A DNA stretch of 64,000 nucleotides from assembly GCA_963770485.1 (NCBI GenBank), contig CAVYPX010000016.1, positions 62,001 through 126,000 of the forward strand, given 5' to 3'. Each line of letters begins with the position of its first letter. Positions within the stretch are counted from its first letter, which is position 1. Origin of the DNA: CAVVEC01 sp963770485. GTDB lineage: Bacteria; Acidobacteriota; Terriglobia; Terriglobales; Acidobacteriaceae. The translations under genes were made by a program, and so were the position numbers. The notes beneath the pieces are model-generated. The model made no database searches. It was not told where the DNA came from and saw nothing but the letters and a program-made list of their open reading frames with translations. Of the stretch, positions 31,438 to 40,391 are shown one piece after another.

Positions 31438-33783
31438 TTAGACTCCGCCGGAAGTGGCCCGGGAAACGGATTTCGCGCCGGCAAAGTCCTCCTCTGCATA
31501 GTAGTTGTGGCCGTATTTACCCCGGTATTCGTAATAGTAGTAATAGTCTGGAGAACGGAGATCGACCGCGTTCAGCAGCACGCCGCACACCGGCGCGTTC
31601 ACCGAGAGTAAAATGTCGCGCGCCCTCCGCAAGGCCTGCTTGGTGGTTTGTCCGGAGCGAATCACGAGGATGACCCGGTCTGCGCTGGTGGACAAAGCCA
31701 CGGCGTCGGTGACCGACAAAGCCGGCGGAGTGTCGATCACAATGTGGTCATACTGCTGCCGCAGTTCGTCCAGCACATCCTTCATGTTGGTGGAAGCGAG
31801 AAGCTCGGCCGGGTTCGGCGGTGGCGTTCCCGCCGGAAGAACAAAAAGATCAGGCAGAATCGGCGATCGAATGATTGCCTGCCGCAAGGTCGCGCTACCG
31901 GTCAAAACATTGCTGAGTCCGCTTCCTGGGGCCATGCCCAGCGTTTTGTGAATACTGGGCCGGCGAAGATCGGCATCCATCAACAACACCCGCGTGCCCT
32001 TTTGCGCCAGCACAATTGCGGAATTAATGCTGGTGGTGGTCTTGCCCTCCTGCGGAAGAGCGCTGGTAATCAGAATTACCTTGGGGGGCCCCCCCAGGGA
32101 TGTGAGCAGCAGCGAGGTTCGTAGTGCGCGGTAAGATTCCGCCATCTGCGACTTGGGCCGCGATTGGGTTACCAGTTCGACCGCCTCGTTAGAGGCGGCC
32201 AACGCGAGCCGCGGCTGGGCGCTCAGTTCGCCCCCACTTCTGGAACCGAGAGGGATCATGCCCAGTGAGGGCAATGCTGAAAGGGCTTGCACTTGCTCTG
32301 TCGTTCGCACCGTGTTGTCCAGTCCCTCCAGGACGAAAGCAAGACCGATGCCGGTTGTAAGCCCCAGTGCGAGTGCGAATCCAAGATTTCGCGGAAAGTT
32401 GGGTTCTGAAGGCGCAGAAGGGACGCGAGCCACATCCACAATGCGAAAGTTGTTCGACCGCAACCCGGCTGTGACTCCCGCCTCTTTCAATTTTTCCAGC
32501 AATCCTTCGTAAAGCGTCCGGTTGGTGTCGACGTCGCGCTTGAGCAGGCTGTATTCGATGGCACTCTCATTGAGCTTATTGGCTTCCTGCTTTTGCTGCT
32601 CCAGAGCATCGCGCAGCAGGTTTTCGCGGTGCAGCGAAGCAAGATAATCGCCGCGCAACCGGGCGGCCACCTTTCTTACTTCCACCTGAATCTGCGACTC
32701 AACTTCCTGGAGCTGACTATTGACCTGAGCTAATTTCGGAAATGAAGGGCCGAATTGCGTGTTCAGCTGGGCCGCCTGGATCTTCAGATCGGCTTCCTGC
32801 TCCCGCAATTTCTCAAGCAGCAGTGAATTCGCAGCCGAGCCTTTTGCGGCGCTGTCTGGGTTAGCGGCTGCGGCGATGGCGTCCGAATCGCCGGATTGGG
32901 CGAGACGATAAATGGATTCCTTCTCCATCCGGGCAGATTCGGCGTTGGTCAACTCGCGATTCAATTCGTCCAGCTTGGCGGTGGTGATATTCTGCTTTTC
33001 GTCAATCCCAAGAATTTCGTGTTCCTTCTGGTATTTGACCAGCTTTTCCTGCGAGCTCTCGACCTTGATTTGCAGATCGACCAGCTGTTTTGAAAGCCAG
33101 TCTGAAGCCTGCATAGTCGACTCGAATCGTGTTTTAAAATTCTGCTCTACATAGGTGCTGGCTAGAGCGTTCACAACGCGGGCGGCCAGGTTCTTGTCCG
33201 GACTGCGGTAGTGGATTTCCATGATCCGGGTGTTCGGGACCAGAGTGACCTGGAGGTTGCCTTTGAAGTTTGCCAGGGCTGCCGAAGTTTTCTCAGAATC
33301 GGGCTGCAGCGTGTCGGTGGTAAGTTCGAGGGATGCGGAGGCAGGCCTGCCCTCCGCTGCAAGTCCCGGTTGCCGGTCGAGATTCAGCTGCCGGATGACC
33401 TGCAGCGCCAGGAGATCGCTCCTCAGGATTCGAACTTCGGTGTCGAGGTCGGTGGGATCATAGTAATCGTTGCCGCTGCTCGCGGCGTCCTTGAGGTTCA
33501 ACATCACCGAGTCCATCTTGTTGATGGCGATGCTGCCCACAGCGTCGTAAATGGGGGTGGTGCGCAGTGTGGAAATCGTGACTACACCGAAAATCAGTAC
33601 CAGACTGCAAATCACGATCCACTTGCGCCTGACGAGAACTCGCAGGTATTCCTGCAGCAGAGAGTCGTGGGCCGGGAGCGAAGAGTAGCCGGGGGCAGCA
33701 AGACGGTTGAACTCAACCGGAAAAGTGGTCCGAACGTCCCGCAGAATCCGGCCATCCAGCGGTGTCAGCGGCCCGGAATCCAT
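31438..33783 (-). CDS. wzc: Wzc-type polysaccharide co-polymerase / BY-kinase
   Basis: This inner-membrane tyrosine autokinase controls capsule or EPS chain assembly. Seen: an N-terminal Wzz domain (first helix about residues 53-72, then a long periplasmic coiled-coil region to about 430), a second helix (about residues 435-455), and a cytoplasmic ATPase. The ATPase has Walker A ALPQEGKTTTSIN, Walker A' RVLLMDADLRRPS and Walker B HIVIDTPPAL. The C-terminal tyrosine cluster reads DYYYYYEYRGKYGHNYY, the autophosphorylation tail. I start at MDSGPLTPLDGRILRD; the upstream 21 residues are Pro/Arg-rich and probably not translated. Its promoter region faces the pseB operon. Confidence 0.92.
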   Translation of the reverse strand: MDSGPLTPLDGRILRDVRTTFPVEFNRLAAPGYSSLPAHDSLLQEYLRVLVRRKWIVICSLVLIFGVVTISTLRTTPIYDAVGSIAINKMDSVMLNLKDAASSGNDYYDPTDLDTEVRILRSDLLALQVIRQLNLDRQPGLAAEGRPASASLELTTDTLQPDSEKTSAALANFKGNLQVTLVPNTRIMEIHYRSPDKNLAARVVNALASTYVEQNFKTRFESTMQASDWLSKQLVDLQIKVESSQEKLVKYQKEHEILGIDEKQNITTAKLDELNRELTNAESARMEKESIYRLAQSGDSDAIAAAANPDSAAKGSAANSLLLEKLREQEADLKIQAAQLNTQFGPSFPKLAQVNSQLQEVESQIQVEVRKVAARLRGDYLASLHRENLLRDALEQQKQEANKLNESAIEYSLLKRDVDTNRTLYEGLLEKLKEAGVTAGLRSNNFRIVDVARVPSAPSEPNFPRNLGFALALGLTTGIGLAFVLEGLDNTVRTTEQVQALSALPSLGMIPLGSRSGGELSAQPRLALAASNEAVELVTQSRPKSQMAESYRALRTSLLLTSLGGPPKVILITSALPQEGKTTTSINSAIVLAQKGTRVLLMDADLRRPSIHKTLGMAPGSGLSNVLTGSATLRQAIIRSPILPDLFVLPAGTPPPNPAELLASTNMKDVLDELRQQYDHIVIDTPPALSVTDAVALSTSADRVILVIRSGQTTKQALRRARDILLSVNAPVCGVLLNAVDLRSPDYYYYYEYRGKYGHNYYAEEDFAGAKSVSRATSGGV

Positions 33784-34064
33784 CAGTATTCCTCGCTGAC
33801 GAATCTGGCCGTCGGGAAGGCATGGTCGCGCCGGCGGTGACCGCATGTTTCTGAAATCAACGTGACATTTTTATGAATTCTGTTCGTCCTGCTATCCCTG
33901 ATGCGATTGCGCACAGCCTAGCATCGCATGATAGGAGCTCATTGCTGCTAATTCTGTTGGTTCCTTAGTGTTAACGAGGGTTCCTCGGAGCCGAGCTCGT
34001 CGCTTCCGCGCTTATACTGGCGCTTACAAATTTGTTTTGTTTTTCACCACGAGGAGTGTCAGGG
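33784..34064. promoter_or_regulatory. Divergent promoter region between wzc and the pse operon
   Basis: About 280 bases separate the two divergent transcription units that make up most of the glycan locus. I see no CRP-type palindrome or strong sigma-70 boxes by eye. The region is AT-richer than its flanks around 33865-33960, consistent with promoter DNA. Confidence 0.45.
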
Positions 34065-35090
34065 ATGAACTGGTCGGAGCAAGTCGTGCTGGTGACTGGC
34101 GGAACTGGCTCCTTCGGCAGGAAATTCGTGGAGTTGATGCTACGCGAATACCATCCGCGGAAGCTCATCATCTTCAGCCGCGACGAATTAAAGCAGCACG
34201 ATATGCGGGCTTCGGGGTTCGACCACCCGAGCTTGCGTTATTTCATCGGCGATGTGCGCGACCAGCAGCGGCTGGAGCGGGCGCTGTCGGGAGCGACGAT
34301 GGTCGTTCACACCGCCGCGCTCAAGCAGGTTCCGGCCTGCGAATACAACCCGTTCGAAGCGATTCAAACCAACATCATCGGCGGGCGCAATGTCGTGGAT
34401 GCAGCTATCAATCAGGGCGTGAGTCGCATCCTGGCCCTGAGCACCGATAAGGCCGTCAACCCTATCAATTTGTACGGAGCCACCAAACTTTGCGCGGAAA
34501 AAATGTTCGTGCAGGCCAATGCCTACTCCGGCGCCAGGGCCACTCGATTCAGTTGCGCTCGCTATGGAAACGTGATGGGCAGCCGTGGCAGCGTGATCCC
34601 GATGTTCCTGGAGCAGCGCAAACGCGGCAAGATCACTATTACGGATCCGCGTATGACTCGCTTTTGGATTTCGCTCGAGCAGGGAGTCAGGTTTGTAGTT
34701 CGCTGTCTCGAGCAGATGCATGGCGGCGAGATTTTTGTGCCCAAAATCCCGAGCATGAAGCTGGCAGAGATGGCGCTGGCCATTGCGCCCGGTTGCCAGG
34801 TGGAAGCGATCGGAATTCGGCCGGGGGAAAAACTGCACGAGGTGCTGGTCTCCGAGGATGAAGCCCGCAACACGCTGGAACTCGACGATATGTACGTGAT
34901 CCAGCCGGCGCACTCCTGGTGGCGGAGGGAAAACTGGAAGCAGGCGCGCCCGCTTCCAGAGGGATTTCGTTATAGCAGCGAGAGCAATCCGCAATGGCTT
35001 ACTCCGGAGGAGTTGTATGAATTGGTGGGCGAGAGCTCTCCGGTGTTGATCTCCATGTCTCCGGAACAAGAATTACGCGCCCGGGCTTGA
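34065..35090 (+). CDS. pseB: UDP-GlcNAc 4,6-dehydratase (inverting) PseB
   Basis: PseB makes UDP-2-acetamido-2,6-dideoxy-L-arabino-hexos-4-ulose, the first step to pseudaminic acid. Seen: an SDR fold with VLVTGGTGSFGRKFVE near the N-terminus, and the PseB/CapD block HTAALKQVPACEYNPFEAIQ. The catalytic region is STDKAVNPINLYGATKLCAEK, where Tyr-x-x-x-Lys is replaced in position by YGATK as usual in this family. The length of 341 residues is typical. The ATG chosen (MNWSEQ) follows GAGGAG and is preferred to an upstream ATG that adds 11 residues. It begins a tightly packed plus-strand operon with PseC, F, G, H and I. Confidence 0.95.
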   Translation: MNWSEQVVLVTGGTGSFGRKFVELMLREYHPRKLIIFSRDELKQHDMRASGFDHPSLRYFIGDVRDQQRLERALSGATMVVHTAALKQVPACEYNPFEAIQTNIIGGRNVVDAAINQGVSRILALSTDKAVNPINLYGATKLCAEKMFVQANAYSGARATRFSCARYGNVMGSRGSVIPMFLEQRKRGKITITDPRMTRFWISLEQGVRFVVRCLEQMHGGEIFVPKIPSMKLAEMALAIAPGCQVEAIGIRPGEKLHEVLVSEDEARNTLELDDMYVIQPAHSWWRRENWKQARPLPEGFRYSSESNPQWLTPEELYELVGESSPVLISMSPEQELRARA

Positions 35091-35099
35091 GGCAGGCAC

Positions 35100-36311
35100 A
35101 TGACTGTAATTTCGGCGAGCAGGGAAGTGCTGGCCATTCACGGGGGATTTCCCGTGCGAAAGACGCTGCTGCCCTATGGACGCCAATCGATCGACGAAAG
35201 CGACATTCAAGCAGTAGTAGCCACTTTGCGTTCTGATTGGTTGACCACTGGTCCCAAAGTTGCGGAATTCGAAGAAGCAATCGCCGCGTGGGTCGGCGCC
35301 AAATATGCAGTCAGCTTCAGTTCCGGCACCGCCGCGCTGCACGCTGCCACGTTTACCGCCGGATTGCAGGCCGGCGATGAGGCAATCACCTCTCCACTCA
35401 CCTTCGCGGCCACGGCAAACTGTGTGCTCTATCAGGGCGCGACGCCGGTCTTTGCCGATGTTCAAGCGGACACTCTGAATCTTGATCCTGAGCAAGCCGC
35501 TGTGCGGATCACGTCGCGGACTAAGGCAATTCTTCCCGTCGCCTACGCCGGTCATCCAGCGGACATGGACTCCATTCTGCAGTTAGCCGCGCGCCATGGG
35601 CTGATTGTGATCGAGGACGCCTGCCATGCCTTGGGCGCTGAGTATCGCGAACGTCGAGTAGGCAGCTTGGCAGATATGACCGTTTTCAGTTTTCATCCCG
35701 TGAAACATCTCACAACCGGTGAGGGCGGCATGGTCACCACTGACAGTCCGGTCTTTGCCGAAACTCTGCGGCGGTTTCGCAATCACGGGATCAGCAGCGA
35801 CGCCAGGGAGCGCCAAAGTGCGGGCCGGTGGCACTACGAAATGGTGCTGTTGGGTTTCAACTACCGCTTGACCGACGTTGCTTGTGCTCTTGGCCTTCAG
35901 CAACTGAAGAAGCTGGAATCGAACCTTGCGCGTCGCCGGCAAATCGCCGCGCGGTATACGGCTGAGTTCCGCGATATGCCTGGCGTGCTTGTGCCGCAGG
36001 TGCGGGACGGAGTCAATCCGGCCTGGCACTTGTATCCCATACGTCTGGAGTTGGCCCGGCTTTCCGCGAGCAGAGGCGAAGTGTTTGATGCGCTGCGCGC
36101 CGAAAACATTGGCGTGAACGTGCACTACATTCCGGTGCATTGTCATCCTTACTATCGGGAGCGGTTTGGATACAAAGGCGGGGAGTACCCGGTCGCTGAG
36201 GCCGCATATGAACGTCTGATCAGCCTGCCGATGTTTCACGGTATGACGGAAGGCGATGTGGAAGATGTGGTCCGCGCCGTCGGTAAAGTTCTGGACCACT
36301 TCGAGAGGTGA
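35100..36311 (+). CDS. pseC: UDP-4-amino-sugar transaminase PseC
   Basis: PseC is the PLP aminotransferase of pseudaminic-acid synthesis, converting the 4-keto sugar to UDP-4-amino-4,6-dideoxy-AltNAc. Seen: the DegT/DnrJ/EryC1 fold with SFSSGTAALHAATFTAGL (phosphate-binding), and EDACHALGAEYRERRVGSLA (Asp contacting the PLP ring). The catalytic lysine lies in FHPVKHLTTGEGGMV. The length of 403 residues is usual. It starts 10 bases after pseB and overlaps the next gene by 4 bases. The neighbouring pathway genes make the PseC assignment strong over other aminotransferases of this fold. Confidence 0.94.
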   Translation: MTVISASREVLAIHGGFPVRKTLLPYGRQSIDESDIQAVVATLRSDWLTTGPKVAEFEEAIAAWVGAKYAVSFSSGTAALHAATFTAGLQAGDEAITSPLTFAATANCVLYQGATPVFADVQADTLNLDPEQAAVRITSRTKAILPVAYAGHPADMDSILQLAARHGLIVIEDACHALGAEYRERRVGSLADMTVFSFHPVKHLTTGEGGMVTTDSPVFAETLRRFRNHGISSDARERQSAGRWHYEMVLLGFNYRLTDVACALGLQQLKKLESNLARRRQIAARYTAEFRDMPGVLVPQVRDGVNPAWHLYPIRLELARLSASRGEVFDALRAENIGVNVHYIPVHCHPYYRERFGYKGGEYPVAEAAYERLISLPMFHGMTEGDVEDVVRAVGKVLDHFER

Positions 36312-37075
36312 TACCCACCATGAATGCGAGCAGGAGAAAAGCCGCGAAAGTGGTGGCCATCGTTCAAGCCCGCATGGGCAGCACTCGTTTGCCGGGCAAA
36401 GTGCTGATGGATCTAGGCGGAGAAACGGTTCTGGGCCGCGTCGTCCACCGTTTGCGCCGAGCCACGCTGGTTGACGAGATTGTAGTTGCCACCACCAACT
36501 CCGCGGCTGACGATGCGATCACGCGTGAGTGCGAGTGGCTGGATGTGGTTTCTTTTCGAGGTTCGGAAAATGACGTTTTGGATCGCTACTACCAGGCAGC
36601 GCATGCGTGCGCAGCCGAAGTTATCGTTCGTGTCACCTCTGACTGTCCTGTGATCGATCCCGAATTAGTGGATGAAACCATCCGCGTTTTCCATGATCGG
36701 GATGGTGACTATGCCAGCAATGTGTTTCCGCGAACCTATCCCCGCGGCCTGGATACCGAAGTTTTCAGCGCGTCCGCACTTCAACGAGCATGGCGAGAGG
36801 CCTGCGAACCGCACCAACGCGAGCATGTAACGCCATACTTCTACGAGCACCCCGAACTGTTCCGATTGGTCTCGCTGCGCGGGCAGACTGACTACAGCCA
36901 CTACCGTTGGACGCTGGACACCGCCGAAGACCTCGATCTGCTGTGGGCGATCTATGCCCGTCTTGGTAACAGAGACGACTTTAGCTGGCACGAGGTGATC
37001 GAGGTGATGGAGCGTGAACCGGAACTTGCTGAACTGAACTCACACGTTGCGCAGAAAGCGCTGCACGCAATCTGA
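36308..37075 (+). CDS. pseF: Cytidylyltransferase of the SpsF family (PseF role)
   Basis: The protein should activate the nonulosonate as CMP-pseudaminic acid. Seen: the N-terminal nucleotide-binding motif VVAIVQARMGSTRLPGKVL (CTP_transf_3), the VVATTNSAADD and RVTSDCPVIDP blocks, and HYRWTLDTAEDLDL. These are characteristic of SpsF-type proteins rather than classic NeuA. The length is 255 residues. An SpsF-type enzyme standing in for PseF occurs in other operons, and its position between pseC and pseG supports that role. The ATG overlaps pseC; the start may be the second Met (MNASRRK). The stop and the next start share TGATG. Confidence 0.88.
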   Translation: MIPTMNASRRKAAKVVAIVQARMGSTRLPGKVLMDLGGETVLGRVVHRLRRATLVDEIVVATTNSAADDAITRECEWLDVVSFRGSENDVLDRYYQAAHACAAEVIVRVTSDCPVIDPELVDETIRVFHDRDGDYASNVFPRTYPRGLDTEVFSASALQRAWREACEPHQREHVTPYFYEHPELFRLVSLRGQTDYSHYRWTLDTAEDLDLLWAIYARLGNRDDFSWHEVIEVMEREPELAELNSHVAQKALHAI

Positions 37076-38121
37076 TGCCGGCCGGTACTCTCATCATTCG
37101 GGCGGACGCGAGCACTGCGATAGGGACGGGCCACGTAATGCGCTGTCATGCCTTGGCTCAGGGCTGGCGGGATGGGGGCGGAAACTTTGTGTTTGTTATG
37201 GCAGAATCGACCCCTGCGGTCGACGCACATCTTCGCGCTGAAGGTGTGGAAGTCGCGCAACTGAAACCCTCTCCCAACAAGTTCGAGGACGCTCGGCAAG
37301 TTTCAAAACTGGCACGCGATGATCGTGCGGCGTGGGTGGTGGTGGACGGCTATCACTTCGACTCGGAGTATCAGCGGATCTTGAAGGACGCCGGTCTGAA
37401 GCTACTGCTCGTGGATGACTGCGGCCAATGCGGGCACTACTTTGCCGATCTTGTGCTGGATCAAAATGCTCACGCGAGCGCCCAGATGTATGCAAAACGT
37501 GAATCCTACACCCAGCTTCTGCTCGGCCCGCGATTCGCCCTGCTGCGGCGCGATTTTCAGCCTTGGCGCCAGCGGGAACGTCGGATCCCTGGAATCGCGC
37601 AGAAATTGCTGGTGACGATGGGTGGCAGTGATCCGGACAAATTGACTCTGCGACTCATCGAGGCCTTGCCGAAAATTTCCCTCTCCAATGTTGAGATCAC
37701 CGTGGTGGCAGGTGGCAGTAACCCGCATCTGGCTGAGTTGGAGAAGGCCGCAAGAGTAGTCGGCCAGATCCATCTTCTCAGGAGCACGAACAACATGCCC
37801 GAATTGATGGCGCAATCCGATATCGCCATTATTTGTGCGGGGGGAACCCTTTGGGAACTTCTGTACATGGGTTGCCCGACCTTAAGCTATTCGAGAACTC
37901 CAGTTCAGGCGAGCATTATTGAGGAGCTCAATGTGGCCGGAGTAGTGGGCAATATGGGTTCAGTCGAGGATTTTGACGAAGGCGCGCTCGCGGGTGCGGT
38001 GAAGGGGTTGATCGCGTCACCGGACTGCCGAGAAAAGATGGCTCGCCGTGGAAGAAGACTGGTGGATGGTGAGGGGATCGCTCGGATCCTGCGGCACATT
38101 GGGCCGGGAGGCGTGAATTGA
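37075..38121 (+). CDS. pseG: UDP-sugar hydrolase PseG
   Basis: PseG removes UDP from UDP-2,4-diacetamido-2,4,6-trideoxy-beta-L-altropyranose. Seen: the MurG/PseG-like GT-B fold with N-terminal IRADASTAIGTGHVMRCHAL, whose RADAS...GTGHVMRC is diagnostic for PseG. LLVDDCG and MGGSDPDKLTLRLIEAL follow, and then the sugar-nucleotide block ICAGGTLWELLYMGCPTL. The length of 348 residues is typical. Translation is coupled to pseF (TGATG) and to pseH (4-base overlap). Confidence 0.94.
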   Translation: MPAGTLIIRADASTAIGTGHVMRCHALAQGWRDGGGNFVFVMAESTPAVDAHLRAEGVEVAQLKPSPNKFEDARQVSKLARDDRAAWVVVDGYHFDSEYQRILKDAGLKLLLVDDCGQCGHYFADLVLDQNAHASAQMYAKRESYTQLLLGPRFALLRRDFQPWRQRERRIPGIAQKLLVTMGGSDPDKLTLRLIEALPKISLSNVEITVVAGGSNPHLAELEKAARVVGQIHLLRSTNNMPELMAQSDIAIICAGGTLWELLYMGCPTLSYSRTPVQASIIEELNVAGVVGNMGSVEDFDEGALAGAVKGLIASPDCREKMARRGRRLVDGEGIARILRHIGPGGVN

Positions 38122-38579
38122 GTCCGGGTCCCAGCTTGGTGCCGATCGAAATCCGTGAGCGCGGGGATTTCCTCGCAATGGCAGAACAGCATTTCCACGA
38201 ACTCAATCCAATGTTTACCCCAGGCCAGGATTGGAGGAATTCTTACTTCGAGAAGATCAAAGAGAACCCGGGGTATTCACTGCGCTGGATCGTCGTGGAC
38301 GGGCAACGCGCAGGGTTCATTATTTTTGGAGTGGAGGAGCACCGATTCCTGCCGCGCAAGAGCGGAGCGATCTACGAGCTCTATGTCGTTCCTGGGCAGC
38401 GAAAGAAGGGCATTGCGCGCACTTGTGCGGAACAGGTGATTGGCGAACTGCGGAAGGTGTCGGTATCGAAAATTCAGCTCGAAGTGATGGAGGGCAATCT
38501 CGCAGCCTTCGAACTCTGGGGATCTCTCGGCTTCCGGAAAGTTAGCGAACGGCTGGTTCTGATGGAAAAGGGTACGTAA
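38118..38579 (+). CDS. pseH: GNAT N-acetyltransferase, PseH role
   Basis: PseH acetylates the 4-amino group of the pseudaminic-acid precursor. Seen: a GNAT fold with the acetyl-CoA-binding block ELYVVPGQRKKGIARTCAEQ (R/Q-x-x-G-x-A) and the C-terminal LEVMEGNLAAFELWGSLGFR typical of the superfamily. It has 153 residues. It begins with TTG overlapping the pseG stop. GNAT proteins are hard to assign by sequence, so PseH is inferred from the position between pseG and pseI and from the absence of another candidate in the operon. Confidence 0.85.
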   Translation: MSPGPSLVPIEIRERGDFLAMAEQHFHELNPMFTPGQDWRNSYFEKIKENPGYSLRWIVVDGQRAGFIIFGVEEHRFLPRKSGAIYELYVVPGQRKKGIARTCAEQVIGELRKVSVSKIQLEVMEGNLAAFELWGSLGFRKVSERLVLMEKGT

Positions 38580-38583
38580 TCGA

Positions 38584-39336
38584 ATGAAGATCGCCATTTC
38601 CCAACCTACATACCTGCCGTGGATCGGCTACTTCGACCTGATCGATCAGGTCGACATATTTGTTTTTCTGGACGACGTGCAGTTTGAGAAGCAGTCGTGG
38701 CAGCAGCGCAATCGCATCAAGACTCCCACCGGACTGCAGTGGCTTACGGTACCCGTGATATTCCGCGGACGGTTTGGCCAGTTGATCAACGAAGTTGAAA
38801 TCCGGGACGCCGGATTCTGCCGTGCCCATCTGCGTGCCGTCGAGTTGAACTATCGCCGAGCCCGATTCTTCGATCGATACTTTGACGAGCTAGGTTTCCT
38901 ACTGAGGTGTGCCGAGGGGACCAGGCTGGTGGATCTGAATATCCGCCTGATCGAATGGTTCATGGACGCACTGGGGATTAAAACTCGTCTGCTGATTTCT
39001 TCCTGTCTGGGGCAAGCGGGAAAGCGGACGGAATTGTTAACCAACATCTGCAATTCTCTCGGCGCTACGCAATACATTTCACCTCTCGGTTCGGCAGCCT
39101 ATCTGCTGGAACAAACCGATGTCCCGCTCGGCACAGATGTGGAGCTGGTTTTCCAGCATTACGAGCATCCGCGGTCCCGGCAATTGTTTCCTCCATTTTG
39201 CCCGCAGGCCTCAATCCTGGATCTGCTTTTCAATGAAGGCGCCGACTCGCTGGAAATCCTGCGCAGTGGACGGCGGGTTCCTTTCCCGCCGGGTGAAGTC
39301 GGTGGCTTGATCCTTGCCGAGACCCGAGCCCGATGA
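38584..39336 (+). CDS. WbqC-family protein
   Basis: This is a WbqC-like protein. Seen: the family opening KIAISQPTYLPWIGYFDLID followed by VFLDDVQFEKQSWQQRNRIK, and later FISSCL-type and SPLGSAAYL blocks with conserved polar residues. The length of 250 residues is normal. The biochemical activity of the family is not established; members occur in O-antigen and capsule loci, often beside aminosugar genes. Here it is wedged between pseH and pseI with a 4-base overlap to pseI, so a step linked to the nonulosonate or its decoration is likely by context only. Confidence 0.85.
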   Translation: MKIAISQPTYLPWIGYFDLIDQVDIFVFLDDVQFEKQSWQQRNRIKTPTGLQWLTVPVIFRGRFGQLINEVEIRDAGFCRAHLRAVELNYRRARFFDRYFDELGFLLRCAEGTRLVDLNIRLIEWFMDALGIKTRLLISSCLGQAGKRTELLTNICNSLGATQYISPLGSAAYLLEQTDVPLGTDVELVFQHYEHPRSRQLFPPFCPQASILDLLFNEGADSLEILRSGRRVPFPPGEVGGLILAETRAR

Positions 39337-40391
39337 CAACGCCTTTCAAGATCGCAGACCAGCAGGTTGGGGCAGGTCATCCTGTATACGTAATCGCTGA
39401 GATTTCTGCGAATCACAACCAGGACTTCGACCAGGCGCTCCGCTTGGTCCGGGCTGCCAAGGAATCGGGCGCCGACGCGGTCAAACTGCAGACCTATACG
39501 CCGGACACGATTACGATCGCAAACACTTCCCGAGATTTTCGCATTGGCGGCGGCACTCTGTGGGATGGCCGCACCCTCTACGACCTCTATTCTCAGGCCC
39601 ACATGCCTTGGGAGTGGCAACCCAAGCTGAAAAAAGCTGCCGACGACCTCGACGTGGATCTTTTTTCCTCTCCATTCGATTCGACGGCGGTGGATTTCCT
39701 GGAGACGATGGGCGTGCCGGCGTACAAGCTCGCATCCTGCGAAGTGGTGGACCTTCCTCTTATCCGGAAAATATCCCGCACCGGAAAGCCTCTTATCATC
39801 TCGACTGGGATGGCGACGATTGAAGAGATCGAAGAAGCGGTAAAGACTGCTCGTGACGCGGGCGCCAAGCAAATCGCATTGCTCAAGTGCACCAGCGCTT
39901 ACCCTGCGCTGCCCGACGACATGAACCTGCGGACCATCCCCGAACTGGCGCGAAAGTTTGAAATGCCGGTTGGATTGTCGGATCACACCATGGAGATTGC
40001 GGTTCCAGTTGCAGCCGTAGCGCTGGGCGCCAGCATCATCGAAAAACATCTCACCTTGTCCCGGTCGGTAACGGGTCCCGACAGCGGCTTTTCGCTGGAA
40101 CCGGATGAGTTCAAGGCCATGGTGAACGCCGTTCGAGTCGCAGAAAAAACTCTAGGAGAAATTCACTTCGGCCCGACCGAGAGCGAACGAAGCAGCCGAG
40201 CGTTTCGGCGGTCCTTGTTCGTAGTGGAAGACGTAAGCCAGGGAGATGCTTTCAGCGAAGAAAACGTTCGCTCGATTCGACCGGGCCATGGCCTGCACAC
40301 CAGACATTTTCAGCAGATTGTCGGCAAATGTGCCGTGCGTAATATCGAGCGGGGCACGCCGCTCAGTTGGGATCTCGTGGCCAAATCATGA
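39333..40391 (+). CDS. pseI: Pseudaminic acid synthase PseI
   Basis: PseI condenses 6-deoxy-AltdiNAc with phosphoenolpyruvate to form pseudaminic acid. Seen: the NeuB domain with VYVIAEISANHNQDFDQALR and the ESGADAVKLQTYTPDTITI block. IISTGMATIEEIEEAV and LSDHTMEIAVPVAAVALGAS follow, and the C-terminal SAF antifreeze-like domain (about residues 290-350) contains RSIRPGHGLHTRHF. The length of 352 residues fits PseI and is near NeuB size. The operon context with pseB, C and G selects PseI over sialic-acid synthase. It overlaps the downstream deacetylase gene by 4 bases. Confidence 0.95.
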   Translation: MTTPFKIADQQVGAGHPVYVIAEISANHNQDFDQALRLVRAAKESGADAVKLQTYTPDTITIANTSRDFRIGGGTLWDGRTLYDLYSQAHMPWEWQPKLKKAADDLDVDLFSSPFDSTAVDFLETMGVPAYKLASCEVVDLPLIRKISRTGKPLIISTGMATIEEIEEAVKTARDAGAKQIALLKCTSAYPALPDDMNLRTIPELARKFEMPVGLSDHTMEIAVPVAAVALGASIIEKHLTLSRSVTGPDSGFSLEPDEFKAMVNAVRVAEKTLGEIHFGPTESERSSRAFRRSLFVVEDVSQGDAFSEENVRSIRPGHGLHTRHFQQIVGKCAVRNIERGTPLSWDLVAKS

